Shown here in pieces: positions 48,125-59,201 of a DNA stretch of 64,000 nucleotides. The DNA comes from Marinomonas polaris DSM 16579 (GTDB lineage Bacteria > Pseudomonadota > Gammaproteobacteria > Pseudomonadales > Marinomonadaceae). The position numbers and the translations under genes were made by a program. How positions within the stretch are numbered: the first letter of the stretch is position 1; each line of letters opens with the position of its first letter. The stretch is taken from positions 1 to 64,000 of the forward strand of contig NZ_FQVF01000017.1 in the NCBI RefSeq assembly GCF_900129155.1, in the 5' to 3' direction. The notes beneath the pieces are model-generated. The model searched no databases. It saw only the letters and a program-made list of their open reading frames with translations, and was not told where the DNA came from.

Positions 48125-48521
48125 ATGCCCAGCTATTTAATTAGTGATCGTTGATATTGCTCATCTTTACTTATGTTGAATAGGTATTGATGAGAGTAAT
48201 AAGGGACGGTAGTAGAAGAGGTAATTAGGTAAAAACTTCGTTGCAAACTCACTGCATCCACTTGATAAAGCATTATTTTTTTATTGTAACGTAAAGATAA
48301 TGTAATAATTTGTGCTGGCACTAAGAGTTCATGTGTTTTCACTTTTCTTTGATTTTTTTCATATTTTTTTCACTTTTTTAAATAGCTTATGTTGGCTTAA
48401 AAAAGGCAGGCAAGTGCAGAATTAATTTGGGAAGTGACCATTGTCAGGTGGTTAGGAACATTTCAGATAGGGTTGGTAGGAGTTGGATACGAGAAATATT
48501 TTAAATTATTAGGGTGGCTCA
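48125..48521. other. Intergenic region upstream of the YrbL-like gene
   Basis: AT-rich spacer. A 69-codon minus-strand open frame (48133-48342) has no family match and an unlikely composition, so it is not called. A 7-bp hairpin, GTGGCTC with GAGCCAC, lies at 48514-48535 and overlaps the start of the small plus-strand frame that follows. Confidence 0.4.
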
Positions 48522-48602
48522 ATGTATAGAGCCACACTTATCTTTACTGTCCTTTGTATCCTTATGAGTGCGTGGTTGATAAAAGCTCGTCAGAAAGCAT
48601 AA
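48522..48602 (+). CDS. Possible 26-residue single-helix membrane peptide
   Basis: ATG 48522 follows GGTGG five bases upstream and encodes MYRATLIFTVLCIL, a hydrophobic helix, then SAWLIKARQKA, a basic tail, before TAA. The inside-positive single-TM layout is that of small membrane proteins. The start lies in a short hairpin (48514-48535) that could affect translation. It lies 34 bases before rsuA. Not recognised; could be chance. Confidence 0.35.
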   Translation: MYRATLIFTVLCILMSAWLIKARQKA

Positions 48603-48636
48603 TGTCTAGTTCTTCCACCTGATAATGTTGCCTGTT

Positions 48637-49341
48637 ATGCGTCTTGATAAGTTTGTTTGTAAAAGTACTGAGTTGACCAGAAAGGAAGCGATTCAATACA
48701 TTCATTCGGGTGAGGTTTGCGTCAATGGTGAAGTAGTGACAAGCGAAGCGACTCAAGTGCATGAAAACAATACGGTACTCTTGAAGGGTGATAGGCTAAA
48801 AGCGCGCGATTTTCGCTATATTTTAATGAATAAGCCAGCTGGTACTGTGTGCTCGAATATCGATGAAGTGTATCCGTCTGTGTTCAATTATTTAGACGTT
48901 GATAAAGCTTCTGAGCTACATATTGCGGGGCGTTTGGATGCGGATACAACTGGTCTGGTGCTAATTACCGATGATGGGCGTTGGTCTTTTAATATCACAC
49001 TGCCAACGAACGATTGCCGCAAAGTCTATCGAGTTCAGTTGTCTCAAGCCATTCCTGCAGAACGGAGTAGCGACCTTGTCACTCAGTTCAAACAAGGGCT
49101 GCAACTCCAAGGTGAGCAAGGTTTAACTCGTCCCGCCAAATTAGACATTATTACTCCAAAAGAAGTACTTTTAACCATCACCGAAGGCAAGTTTCATCAG
49201 GTTAAGCGCATGTTTTCAGCCGTTGGCAATAGAGTGGTTGGTTTGCATCGAGAGAAAATAGGCGAGGTTTGCCTTGATCTTGATGTCGGACAATGGCGTT
49301 ATTTATCTAAGAATGAAGTAGAGTCTTTTAATAATAATTAA
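48637..49341 (+). CDS. rsuA: 16S rRNA pseudouridine-516 synthase
   Basis: 234 residues. An S4 RNA-binding domain starts at MRLDKFVCKSTELTRKEA (1-60). The pseudouridine synthase domain follows, with the catalytic aspartate in GRLDADTTGLVL and later GKFHQVKRMF. Size and motifs fit RsuA rather than RluB/E/F. The frame also opens at 48625, but the MRLDKF start is the family norm. Twenty bases separate it from the epimerase gene. Confidence 0.9.
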   Translation: MRLDKFVCKSTELTRKEAIQYIHSGEVCVNGEVVTSEATQVHENNTVLLKGDRLKARDFRYILMNKPAGTVCSNIDEVYPSVFNYLDVDKASELHIAGRLDADTTGLVLITDDGRWSFNITLPTNDCRKVYRVQLSQAIPAERSSDLVTQFKQGLQLQGEQGLTRPAKLDIITPKEVLLTITEGKFHQVKRMFSAVGNRVVGLHREKIGEVCLDLDVGQWRYLSKNEVESFNNN

Positions 49342-49360
49342 AATTCATCGAGGTTAGGTT

Positions 49361-50269
49361 ATGACAGCAAAACGAATATTATTTACAGGTGGATCGGGAA
49401 AAGCAGGCAAGCATGCCGTTGCGTATCTTATTGATCAGGGATATCGAGTACTTAATGTAGACTTGACGCCACTGGATCATCCTAAGGTCGATAACCTGAT
49501 TGCGGACATTACCGATTCTGGTCAGATGTTCAATGCAATGAGCTCGTATGCTGGTTTTGATGAATTAGAGCCTGGTACAGGCGTGCCAACATTTGACGCT
49601 GTGGTGCATTTCGCCGCGGTGCCTAGAATCCTGATCAATCCAGATAATGAAACCTTTCGAGTGAATACCATTGGTACTTACAACGTTATTGAAGCTGCGG
49701 TAAAGCTTGGTATTAAGAAAGTAATTATTGCGTCGTCAGAGACCACTTATGGTATTTGTTTTTCTGATGGGCAAACCAATCCGCATTCTTTGCCATTAGA
49801 AGAAGATTACGATGTTGATCCTATGGACAGCTACGGTTTGTCTAAAGTAGTTAACGAGAAAACAGCACGTAGTTTTCAGCGTCGTTCAGGAATTGATATT
49901 TACGCGCTGCGCATTGGTAATGTGATTGAGCCTCATGAATACGCTGAATTGTTTCCACATTATTTTAAACACCCTGAAGTGCGTCGCCGAAATGCTTTTT
50001 GCTATATCGATGCTCGTGATCTTGGGCAAATTGTTGATTTATGTTTGCAAAAAGATGGCTTAGGTTTCCAAGTGTTCAATGCTGGCAACGACGATAATGG
50101 CGCGATTATTCCGACTAAAAAATTAGCAGAACGCTTTTTTCCAGATGTGCCATTTACTCGAGAAATGGGTGAGCACGAGGCTTTGTTCTCAAACCGTAAG
50201 ATCCGTGATGTTCTGGGTTTTAAAGAGCAACATAATTGGCGTAAGTATGTGAGCGTTTCTGGTGAGTAA
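49361..50269 (+). CDS. NAD-dependent epimerase/dehydratase family protein
   Basis: 302-residue extended short-chain dehydrogenase. Nucleotide loop FTGGSGKAGKHA (residues 8-19), active-site serine in IASSETTYG, and YGLSK (the YxxxK catalytic pair) near 165. The sequence VVHFAAVPRI matches NAD(P)-sugar epimerases and uronate dehydrogenase-like proteins. It probably acts on a sugar or sugar acid, but the substrate is unknown. A terminator hairpin follows at 50338. Confidence 0.85.
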   Translation: MTAKRILFTGGSGKAGKHAVAYLIDQGYRVLNVDLTPLDHPKVDNLIADITDSGQMFNAMSSYAGFDELEPGTGVPTFDAVVHFAAVPRILINPDNETFRVNTIGTYNVIEAAVKLGIKKVIIASSETTYGICFSDGQTNPHSLPLEEDYDVDPMDSYGLSKVVNEKTARSFQRRSGIDIYALRIGNVIEPHEYAELFPHYFKHPEVRRRNAFCYIDARDLGQIVDLCLQKDGLGFQVFNAGNDDNGAIIPTKKLAERFFPDVPFTREMGEHEALFSNRKIRDVLGFKEQHNWRKYVSVSGE

Positions 50270-50337
50270 AATTTAGAGAAAAAATCTTAAAACATTGATC
50301 CTATCTCATTAGGCTAAGAAAACGTGCGCTGGCTTAC

Positions 50338-50372
50338 AAAAAAACGGCTTCTGTTGCAGAAGCCGTTTTTTT
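50338..50372 (+). terminator. Strong terminator, copy 1 of a repeated hairpin
   Basis: Perfect ACGGCTTCTG (50344-50353) / CAGAAGCCGT (50357-50366) stem with a TTG loop, flanked by A7 and T7. The same hairpin recurs at 52361-52386 and 57836-57866. Confidence 0.9.
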
Positions 50373-52338
<1,966 letters not shown>

Positions 52339-52360
52339 CTTTGTTATAATCATAATATAA

Positions 52361-52386
52361 AAAACGGCTTCTGTTGTAGAAGCCGT
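52361..52386 (+). terminator. Hairpin after gdhA, copy 2 of the repeated terminator
   Basis: Same stem as at 50338 with one loop-side change (TGTAGAAGCCGT) and an A-run before it but no T-run after, so it may be weaker on the plus strand. Confidence 0.7.
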
Positions 52387-52421
52387 TGATGTGTTTCAGG
52401 ACGAAACAATTAGGTCTGTCG

Positions 52422-54251
52422 TTAGCTTAAGTGATGGACTGGCTCCATACCATATACCGATGTATCTATTCCTTCCATGCGTGCTTTTATTTGCAATGAT
52501 AGATACTGAGAGTAGTGTCTTGATTGATGCAAATTGCCGCCATGGAACCATAGTGCTTCTTGATGAGTTGGTTTCCACATGTTGCGAAGTTCTCCTTCCC
52601 ATGGACCAGGATCTTTTGCTGTGTTCGATCCCATGCCCCAGCATTTACCCACTTTGTCAGCGACGTCTTGGGAGATAATTTTTGCCGCCCAGCCGTTCAT
52701 AGATCCGAACCCTGTGGCGTATACGATTAAATCCGCTTCTAGTTCAGTACCATCCGTAAGCACCACAGATTTTGGTTTAATGCTCTTAATAGAAACACCG
52801 GATTTAAGCTTAATGTCTCCATTGGCGACAAGCTCTGAAGCACCCACATCAATGTAATAGCCTGAGCCACGGCGAAGGTATTTCATAAATAGACCAGAGC
52901 CATCTTCGCCAAAATCTAGTAGAAATCCAGCATCGGTTAAGCGTTGGTAGAAGTCTTTATCTTTTTCAGCAACTGCTTGGTAAGCTGGAATATGGAATTG
53001 TGGCATCACCTGAAAAGGGATGGATGCGAAGGTTAAATCCGCTTTATAGGTGGTCATGCCATTTTCGACGGCTTCTTCTGAATATAAGCCGCCTAGGATG
53101 AGCTCCATCAATGAATCAGATTTGATGATATGAGTGGATGAGCGCTGGATCATAGTGACATCAGCATCGTTTTCCCACAGGGCACAGCAGATATCATGGG
53201 CTGAGTTGTTGCCACCAAGGACGATGCATTTTTTGCCTTTATAGGCTTCCCCGCCAGGATGTTGGCTAGAGTGGTGTTGCTCTCCTTCAAAAGTATCCAT
53301 TCCAGGTATGTTGGGCATGTTAGGTATGCCAGACATGCCTGTTGCTAGTATGAGTTGCTTAGGACGAAGGGTGAGTTTCTCTCCACTTTTATCAATAGTT
53401 ACCCGCCATTCTTGTTTCTCTTCGTCAAATTCCGCATGTGTACAGCGTGTAGACCCCCAATAATTGATCTCCATGACTTTAGTGTACATCTCTAACCAAT
53501 CACCAACTTTGTCTTTTGGAGTGAAGACTGGCCAGTTTTCTGGGAAGGGAAGGTAAGGCATGTGGTCATACCAAATAGGATCGTGTAATGAGAGTGATTT
53601 ATAACGATTGCGCCATGTGTCGCCCGGTTTTGGTAGGGCATCAATCACTATAGTGGGAACATCCAGTTGACGCAGGCGAGCCGCGAGACCTATGCCGCCT
53701 TGTCCTCCGCCGATAATCAGGCAATAAGGTTGTTCTGTATAACCTAGGGTGGCTTCTTCGTGCTGGCGTTTTTCAAGCCACGTTTGGCGGTTTTTATTGG
53801 CTCCATGTTCAGCGCCTTTTGGACGAAGTTTGTTTCGTTTTTCAGGGTAGTCTTTAAGCTCCGTCATTGTTGTTAGGAAGGTCCAAACAAGACCGTTACG
53901 CAATCGTAAATATGCACGTCCTCTAGCAACGGCAGTTTCAAAGGTAATCCAAGCGTCAATCACACCGTCTGTTTCAGTGGCATCTTCTTCTAATTGCCAG
54001 TTAGTCGGACAAACACGTTTTATGGTGTCAGCGATCATGTCGCTAATGGCAGTGCGACCTTCAAGGGTTTTAATGTTCCAGGTGAAGGATATTAAGTCAC
54101 GCCAATACCCATTTTCTTCAAACAGTACCGCAGCATCAGTTGGGGTATTTGAGCTAAGCGTGTTCGAAAGTTTTTCTAGCCAATCCATAACGGCTATGTT
54201 GGGTTGATGCATTGTATTTAGTGAAGATGTTTTTTTTGAAGGATCCGTCAT
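52422..54251 (-). CDS. Flavin-containing monooxygenase with N-terminal NTF2/SnoaL-like domain
   Basis: 609 residues. The first 140 form an NTF2-like domain (AVLFEENGYWRDLISFTWNIKTLEG). Then come FAD loop GGGQGGIGLAARL (near 175), a fingerprint-like FEGEQHHSSQH (near 315), NADPH loop VLGGNNSAHDIC, and YATGFGSM. The FxGxxxH pattern fits class B monooxygenases (FMO/Baeyer-Villiger), which oxygenate soft nucleophiles or ketones; substrate unknown. GGAG six bases upstream supports ATG 54251 over 54263. It is divergent from an AcoR-type activator, and a sigma-54 promoter precedes it. Confidence 0.88.
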   Translation of the reverse strand: MTDPSKKTSSLNTMHQPNIAVMDWLEKLSNTLSSNTPTDAAVLFEENGYWRDLISFTWNIKTLEGRTAISDMIADTIKRVCPTNWQLEEDATETDGVIDAWITFETAVARGRAYLRLRNGLVWTFLTTMTELKDYPEKRNKLRPKGAEHGANKNRQTWLEKRQHEEATLGYTEQPYCLIIGGGQGGIGLAARLRQLDVPTIVIDALPKPGDTWRNRYKSLSLHDPIWYDHMPYLPFPENWPVFTPKDKVGDWLEMYTKVMEINYWGSTRCTHAEFDEEKQEWRVTIDKSGEKLTLRPKQLILATGMSGIPNMPNIPGMDTFEGEQHHSSQHPGGEAYKGKKCIVLGGNNSAHDICCALWENDADVTMIQRSSTHIIKSDSLMELILGGLYSEEAVENGMTTYKADLTFASIPFQVMPQFHIPAYQAVAEKDKDFYQRLTDAGFLLDFGEDGSGLFMKYLRRGSGYYIDVGASELVANGDIKLKSGVSIKSIKPKSVVLTDGTELEADLIVYATGFGSMNGWAAKIISQDVADKVGKCWGMGSNTAKDPGPWEGELRNMWKPTHQEALWFHGGNLHQSRHYSQYLSLQIKARMEGIDTSVYGMEPVHHLS

Positions 54252-54298
54252 AAGTAACTCCAATGTAGATTATTATTTTTATTACTACCCTAATACCA

Positions 54299-54326
54299 AG
54301 TTCATATGCTTGGTTTCATTTGAACT
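54299..54326. repeat. 10-bp imperfect inverted repeat downstream of the sigma-54 promoter
   Basis: AGTTCATATG (54299-54308) mirrors CATTTGAACT (54317-54326) with one mismatch, between the sigma-54 promoter and the monooxygenase start. It could fold in the leader RNA or bind a second regulator. Confidence 0.4.
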
Positions 54327-54345
54327 ATATTGGTACTGAAGATGG

Positions 54346-54361
54346 AGCAGTATGCGTGCCA
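54346..54361 (-). promoter_or_regulatory. Sigma-54 (RpoN) promoter for the flavin monooxygenase gene
   Basis: On the minus strand the sequence reads TGGCACGCATACTGCT: a perfect -24 TGGCAC, 5-base spacing, and CTGCT at -12, with GG and GC ten bases apart. It lies 95 bases before the monooxygenase start and faces it. The divergent gene encodes a sigma-54 activator. Confidence 0.75.
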
Positions 54362-54458
54362 ACAGATCGCCACGGATATTTTTTTGTTATAACTTTTTGA
54401 TTTATATCGTATATTTTTTTAAAAGTAAGATTGATTAAATGATAATGTATTTCGTATT

Positions 54459-54496
54459 CGTTACACCTGTAATGCTTTTTTGTACAAGTGTAACGT
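54459..54496. promoter_or_regulatory. Candidate upstream activating sequence for the AcoR-type activator
   Basis: CGTTACACCTGT (54459-54470) mirrors ACAAGTGTAACG (54485-54496) with one mismatch. It is centred about 116-130 bases upstream of the sigma-54 promoter, the usual distance for enhancer-binding proteins. Confidence 0.55.
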
Positions 54497-54662
54497 CCAG
54501 TGTTCGCCTTTTAACTAAGTAGAGACGGGGAAGTTTGAGATGTTGATCTTGAGCTGGGCGATGAATCAGAATTGGGTAAAGAAGTATAGAAAGCCTGATT
54601 CTTCACGAGTAGACTGCTAGTAATCTAAAAATAAAAATAATAGCCAGGAGCAAAGAGTCTGT

Positions 54663-56636
54663 ATGAATAATACAAGTCAGCAACGTCGGCATATTGATGC
54701 AATACTTAGCTACAGTGGCCGTCAAGCCTTAGGTAAGCATTATTCTCCCCATGAGTTAATTGGGCGTTCTTGGCAGCGATGCCTTAATGAATATGGTTTA
54801 GACCCCAGTCAACCAAGACCAGCTCGCATTGTGACGCATCAGATTCTTCGTGAGCATCAAGATTCGGTGGATGAATTTTTGAATGTTGCGCGTGCTGGCG
54901 TTGAGCAACTTTATACGCAAATAGCAGGCTTGGGTTATGTCTTATTACTGAGTGATTATCGAGGCATTACAGTTCAGTTTTTAGGAAGTAAAAATGACGA
55001 TGAACGCTTGCATAGAGCGGGTCTGTATTTAGGCGCGGACTGGAGTGAGCAATATGCAGGTACTTGTGCGGTAGGTACTTGTATTCAAGAGCAACAGGCT
55101 TTAACTTGTCATCGTGTCGATCATTTTGATAGCTCCCATATTGGTTTGACCTGCACAGCCGCACCAATTAAAGACCCATCTGGCCAGTTATTGGCGGTGT
55201 TGGATATTTCCGCGCTTGATTCATCACGAACACCGGATAGTCAAAATTTTGCTTTGCACTTAACTCAGCTTTACGCTCGATTAATAGAGGATGCGTATTT
55301 TTTGAGGCGATATCGGCACAGCTTGATTTTTAAGTGCGATCAGTCTCGTGAATTGGTTCAAGTAAATGGGCAGTGTTTATTTGCATTAAATGAAGATGGT
55401 GAGGTATTGGCTGCAAACACCGCTGGCCGTAGTTTATTATCGCAATGTCATATTATTGATCTGCCAACGGTATCCTTACCTACATTGTTAGAATGCCAAT
55501 GGCGGGATATTGTCTCTATTAATTACGAAAGTAAAGATGGTATCCGAGCTTTTCGTTTATCGGGAACACAGCAAACCTTGTTTGGAATGTTGATAGAGCC
55601 CGCCACAAATGTGCCTTATCAGCCTCAACTTTCACAAATACTGGCTACTCAAGAAGAGTCTGTTTTTCAACTTGATGGATTGAGTGCGGATGATCCAGCC
55701 ATGCGTAAAACGATTAGTCTGGCAAAACGGCTACGTCATCGAGATATGAATCTACTGATTTTAGGTGACACAGGCACTGGGAAAGAGGTGTTAGCACAAG
55801 CGATTCATGACTCAAGCCATCGTGCACAGAAACCTTATATAGCTGTTAATTGTGCTGCGATTCCTGAATCTTTAATTGAAAGCGAGCTTTTTGGCTATGC
55901 GCCTGGAACCTTTACTGGTGGGCGTGCAAAAGGGGCAAAGGGATTAATTCAGCAGGCGAGTGGTGGCACTCTTTTTCTCGATGAGATTGGGGATATGCCC
56001 CTACATTTGCAAACCCGTTTACTCCGCGTATTGGCTGAAGGGCAAGTTATGCCGTTAGGCGCTCTCCAAGCGGTTGATGTGGATGTTCGTGTGTTAGCGG
56101 CCACACATTGCAATCTCGCTCAACTCATTAAAGAGGGGCGTTTCAGAGAAGATTTATTTTATCGACTTAATGGCGCTACATTAAATCTGCCCACTCTTAA
56201 AGCACGTGCTGATAAACCATATCTCATTCAAATGCTATTAAAGAAAATTAATCCAGTAGTGAGATTAAGAGCCGACGCGATGAGCGCACTTTTAGCCCAT
56301 GAATGGCCAGGTAATATCCGCCAACTTGTTAATACATTAACCTTTGCTGATGCCATCTGTGAAACTGATGAAATTTCTATACAGCACCTCCCCGAAGAGT
56401 TTTTTATCCATCAAAATGGATTGGTTGAACCATTCATTCCGCTTCATCCAATTACAACTACTTATGTTAATTGTCAGGAGTCTTCTACTGACGATTCTGA
56501 GCAACAATTTTTATTAAATTTATTACGACAGCAGCGTTGGAATATATCCGCTGTTGCCAAACAATTGGGTGTGTCACGACCCACGATATATCGTCGTATG
56601 ACAAAGCATCAAATAGTTCAGCCAAAGAATAGGTAA
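54663..56636 (+). CDS. Sigma-54-dependent transcriptional activator, AcoR-like
   Basis: 657 residues. N-terminal GAF-like sensor (about 60-200, with YAGTCAVGTCIQ), a linker PAS-like stretch, an AAA+ domain from about 335 (Walker A GDTGTGKEVL, Walker B GGTLFLDEIGDM), and a C-terminal Fis-type helix-turn-helix (AVAKQLGVSRPTIYRRM). The sigma-54 contact loop reads GTFTGG, a variant of GAFTGA seen in AcoR-type activators, so sigma-54 contact is expected. It most likely drives the divergent monooxygenase gene in response to its substrate. Confidence 0.9.
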   Translation: MNNTSQQRRHIDAILSYSGRQALGKHYSPHELIGRSWQRCLNEYGLDPSQPRPARIVTHQILREHQDSVDEFLNVARAGVEQLYTQIAGLGYVLLLSDYRGITVQFLGSKNDDERLHRAGLYLGADWSEQYAGTCAVGTCIQEQQALTCHRVDHFDSSHIGLTCTAAPIKDPSGQLLAVLDISALDSSRTPDSQNFALHLTQLYARLIEDAYFLRRYRHSLIFKCDQSRELVQVNGQCLFALNEDGEVLAANTAGRSLLSQCHIIDLPTVSLPTLLECQWRDIVSINYESKDGIRAFRLSGTQQTLFGMLIEPATNVPYQPQLSQILATQEESVFQLDGLSADDPAMRKTISLAKRLRHRDMNLLILGDTGTGKEVLAQAIHDSSHRAQKPYIAVNCAAIPESLIESELFGYAPGTFTGGRAKGAKGLIQQASGGTLFLDEIGDMPLHLQTRLLRVLAEGQVMPLGALQAVDVDVRVLAATHCNLAQLIKEGRFREDLFYRLNGATLNLPTLKARADKPYLIQMLLKKINPVVRLRADAMSALLAHEWPGNIRQLVNTLTFADAICETDEISIQHLPEEFFIHQNGLVEPFIPLHPITTTYVNCQESSTDDSEQQFLLNLLRQQRWNISAVAKQLGVSRPTIYRRMTKHQIVQPKNR

Positions 56637-56864
56637 TTACTAATGTAAAAAGTTACTGTGAAACATTGCTGTAAAAAAATACGGTGAGAATTTAAGCCTT
56701 GATTCCACATCCCTGACTTATGATGACTTTTCTTTTGAGTGAATTACTGAAGAAAAGGAAGATTTAGCCGTTATTATTCTATAGTAGAAGTGATTTTTCT
56801 GGGAAAGATATGAAGGATTCTTTCTTCATCTCAGTTTTTCATAGCAATGTCGCAGGGTATTTTT

Positions 56865-57767
56865 ATGATTAGTATTGAACAAATGGCTATTGTATTAGAT
56901 ACATTACCAGACCCTGCATTTATCCTGTCGCGCAGTGGTAAATATATCGCCGTGTTTGGTGGGCGTGATGCTCGTTATTACCATAGCAGTGATGGGCTTG
57001 TTGGTTTGCGTATTACCGATATTGTTGAAAATGAGAAGGCTGATTGGTTTCTTGAGCAAATTGAGTTGGCACTAGACTCAGGTCAGCTGTTAATCAAAGA
57101 ATATGAACTGAACAGTCTAGATATTAATATAGAGTCTATAGATGGACCGAAGCATTCTCTTTGGTTTGAAGGCCGTATTCAGAGGCTCGATTTTTTGGTT
57201 GACGGCGAGGCTGTCGTATTGTGGGTCGCCAGTAACATTTCAGAGCGGCACGAGCTGGAAATTAAGCTGAGAACACTTAGTGATACAGATCAGCTCACAG
57301 GACTTTTCAATCGAAGGAAACTTGAGCGAGATCTAGCTCTTCATTACGATGCGTTCGAGCGGTATGCTGTCCCAGCGTCTATTTTGATGTTTGACCTTGA
57401 TAACCTTAAAAAAATAAATGATACCTTGGGTCATTACTCCGGTGATGAAATTATCAGGACGATAGGTGATATTTGTCGATCAGAACTCAGAAAAACTGAC
57501 ATTGCGTGTCGCTTTGGCGGTGATGAATTTGTTATTGGTTTGCCAAATATCAATTTGAAAGATGCGGTGACGTTTGCTAATCGACTACGAAAGCATTTCA
57601 AGTTGGAGTTGAACCGATTTTCTACTGAGGATATACCTATTAGTATTAGCATAGGTGTCGTGACTATGGAGCCTGCGGATCGATCTTATGAGGAGACATT
57701 GAGACGTGCTGACGATGCTTTGTATGAGGCAAAAAGAAGTGGCAAAGATCAGGTAAGATTGGGTTAA
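56865..57767 (+). CDS. PAS-GGDEF diguanylate cyclase
   Basis: 300 residues without membrane helices. A PAS domain (about 5-125, LDTLPDPAFILSRSGKYIAV) precedes a GGDEF domain with intact FGGDEFV and an inhibitory RKTD five residues before it. It should make c-di-GMP in the cytoplasm under control of a PAS-bound cue. ATG 56865 has AGGG nine bases upstream and is preferred over 56847. A repeated terminator follows. Confidence 0.9.
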   Translation: MISIEQMAIVLDTLPDPAFILSRSGKYIAVFGGRDARYYHSSDGLVGLRITDIVENEKADWFLEQIELALDSGQLLIKEYELNSLDINIESIDGPKHSLWFEGRIQRLDFLVDGEAVVLWVASNISERHELEIKLRTLSDTDQLTGLFNRRKLERDLALHYDAFERYAVPASILMFDLDNLKKINDTLGHYSGDEIIRTIGDICRSELRKTDIACRFGGDEFVIGLPNINLKDAVTFANRLRKHFKLELNRFSTEDIPISISIGVVTMEPADRSYEETLRRADDALYEAKRSGKDQVRLG

Positions 57768-57835
57768 TATCCTTTTAGGCATCGAAGACTAAGTAGTATT
57801 CGTGCTCTGTTCAGTTGATGATTAAATATTTTATG

Positions 57836-57866
57836 AAAAACGGCTTCTGTTGCAGAAGCCGTTTTT
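57836..57866. terminator. Bidirectional terminator, copy 3 of the repeated hairpin
   Basis: Identical core to 50338-50372: A5, ACGGCTTCTG, TTG loop, CAGAAGCCGT, T5. Lies between the convergent cyclase and glutaredoxin genes. Confidence 0.9.
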
Positions 57867-57907
57867 CGTTTAAGCATTAGAAATATTAGTTTTGCTTATT
57901 TTTAGTG

Positions 57908-58279
57908 TTAAGCAAAGCGTTTTTCTAGGTAGCTGATGATCTGTGAAGATTCGTACATCCATTCCACTTTTCCATCTTTCTCAATACGCAGGCAAGGCAC
58001 TTTTACTTTACCGCCGCCTTCAAGTAACTCAGTACGGTGAGCTGAACCTTCTGGTGCGTTACGCTTTTCAATAGGTAGGTTTAGCTTGTACATGGCTCTG
58101 CGTGTTTTAGTGCAAAATGGGCAGGCGGCGAATTGATAAAGCGAAAAATCTTTAAGTTCTTGATTAATCTCTTGTTGCTTTTCTGGTGTGCGCTTTTTCT
58201 TAGATCCGCGGGTAATAAGATCAACAGCTATGATGATGTAGCCTAGAAGGTTACGGATGAGATTTATCAATAATTTCAT
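57908..58279 (-). CDS. Membrane-anchored glutaredoxin-family protein
   Basis: 123 residues. An N-terminal hydrophobic helix (about 4-22) and basic linker precede a glutaredoxin/GST-N fold with the redox motif CPFC (53-56) and the glutathione-contact KVPCLRIEKDG with ESSQIISYLE. The membrane anchor with a cytosolic thioredoxin-like domain is typical of the small gammaproteobacterial glutaredoxin-like family. It probably reduces or glutathionylates membrane-associated partners. Confidence 0.88.
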   Translation of the reverse strand: MKLLINLIRNLLGYIIIAVDLITRGSKKKRTPEKQQEINQELKDFSLYQFAACPFCTKTRRAMYKLNLPIEKRNAPEGSAHRTELLEGGGKVKVPCLRIEKDGKVEWMYESSQIISYLEKRFA

Positions 58280-58453
58280 GCAGGACGCTCGCTTGTTCTC
58301 AGAACTAAATGAATAAGAGTAATGTCAGTGCGCGCCATTCTAGCGGTAAAGTGTTAATGATTTAAGGGCTAGAGATAAATGTTTTTAATTTGTGCTCTGG
58401 TATGTGTCATTATCAAGCGCTATTCGCTGAATTTATAATCCTTTGGAGTAAGT

Positions 58454-58645
58454 ATGAATAATAAAATTATAGGTATTATTTTAGTTATCGCTGGTGCTGC
58501 TTTGGCTGTATGGGGTTACAACATTTACGATGCGGCTAGCTCTCAAGTAACTCGTGCCTTAAGCGGTGAAACGCCAGTAGAAGCTTGGGTCGGCATGGTC
58601 GGTGGTATTGTTTGTGTATTAGTTGGTCTAACAAGACTGAAATAA
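58454..58645 (+). CDS. DUF3185 small membrane protein
   Basis: 63 residues with two TM helices (about 5-22 and 43-60). The middle stretch SSQVTRALSGETPVEAW matches DUF3185, a family of unknown function. TTTGGAG precedes the ATG. An ASCH-domain gene starts about 50 bases later and may be co-transcribed. Confidence 0.85.
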   Translation: MNNKIIGIILVIAGAALAVWGYNIYDAASSQVTRALSGETPVEAWVGMVGGIVCVLVGLTRLK

Positions 58646-58695
58646 GTGCTGATTTTGTAGAATAGTGTGAGATGAAAATAGAGGTTGAAGATTTC

Positions 58696-59160
58696 ATGGA
58701 AAAAAGAAACAAAGTGTATTTGGATAGCTTTCTCCATTCTTTACCTCTAGAAGTTGCCGAAAAATACACTTCGTTTAGTGCAGGTTACTACTGTGCCGAT
58801 GAGTACAATGCCAACATTTGTGCCGATTTGATTATGCGTGGTGAAAAACAGGCATCTTGCAGTATGAAACATTGGTACAGCTATGAAGGTGAAGCTATGC
58901 CAGAGGTTGGTCACTTACTAGTTGTGACCAATTGGGATGGTAAGCCTGTGTGCATTGTGGAAATTACTTCTGTTACAGAGTGTCGATATTGTGATGTTAG
59001 TGCTGAATTTGCCGCAGCAGAAGGTGAGGGTGATAAAACCTTGGCTTGGTGGCGTGAAGCGCACTGGGCGTTTTTATCCGCGGAGTGCGAGGAATTAGAT
59101 ATTGAGCCAACGGAAGATATGTTACTGGTGTTAGAGCGCTTTAAGGTTGTTTATCAATAG
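58696..59160 (+). CDS. ASCH-domain protein
   Basis: About 154 residues. The ASCH pattern is visible: IMRGEKQASCSMK (the GxKxxT/S-like loop), VGHLLVVTNWDGKPVCIVEITSV, and the terminal VLERFKVVYQ. ASCH proteins are thought to bind RNA or nucleosides (YqfB-type amidohydrolases belong here). The frame opens at 58672; GAGG and GAAG before 58696 favour the later start. Same direction as the DUF3185 gene. Confidence 0.85.
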   Translation: MEKRNKVYLDSFLHSLPLEVAEKYTSFSAGYYCADEYNANICADLIMRGEKQASCSMKHWYSYEGEAMPEVGHLLVVTNWDGKPVCIVEITSVTECRYCDVSAEFAAAEGEGDKTLAWWREAHWAFLSAECEELDIEPTEDMLLVLERFKVVYQ

Positions 59161-59201
59161 GGAAATATTAATAAGTTGGCCTTTTCGCGCTTAGCTTTGA
59201 G

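Noticed and set aside
48133-48342. 69-codon minus-strand frame upstream of the YrbL-like gene
   Set aside because: No family features or ribosome site; lies in the probable promoter region.
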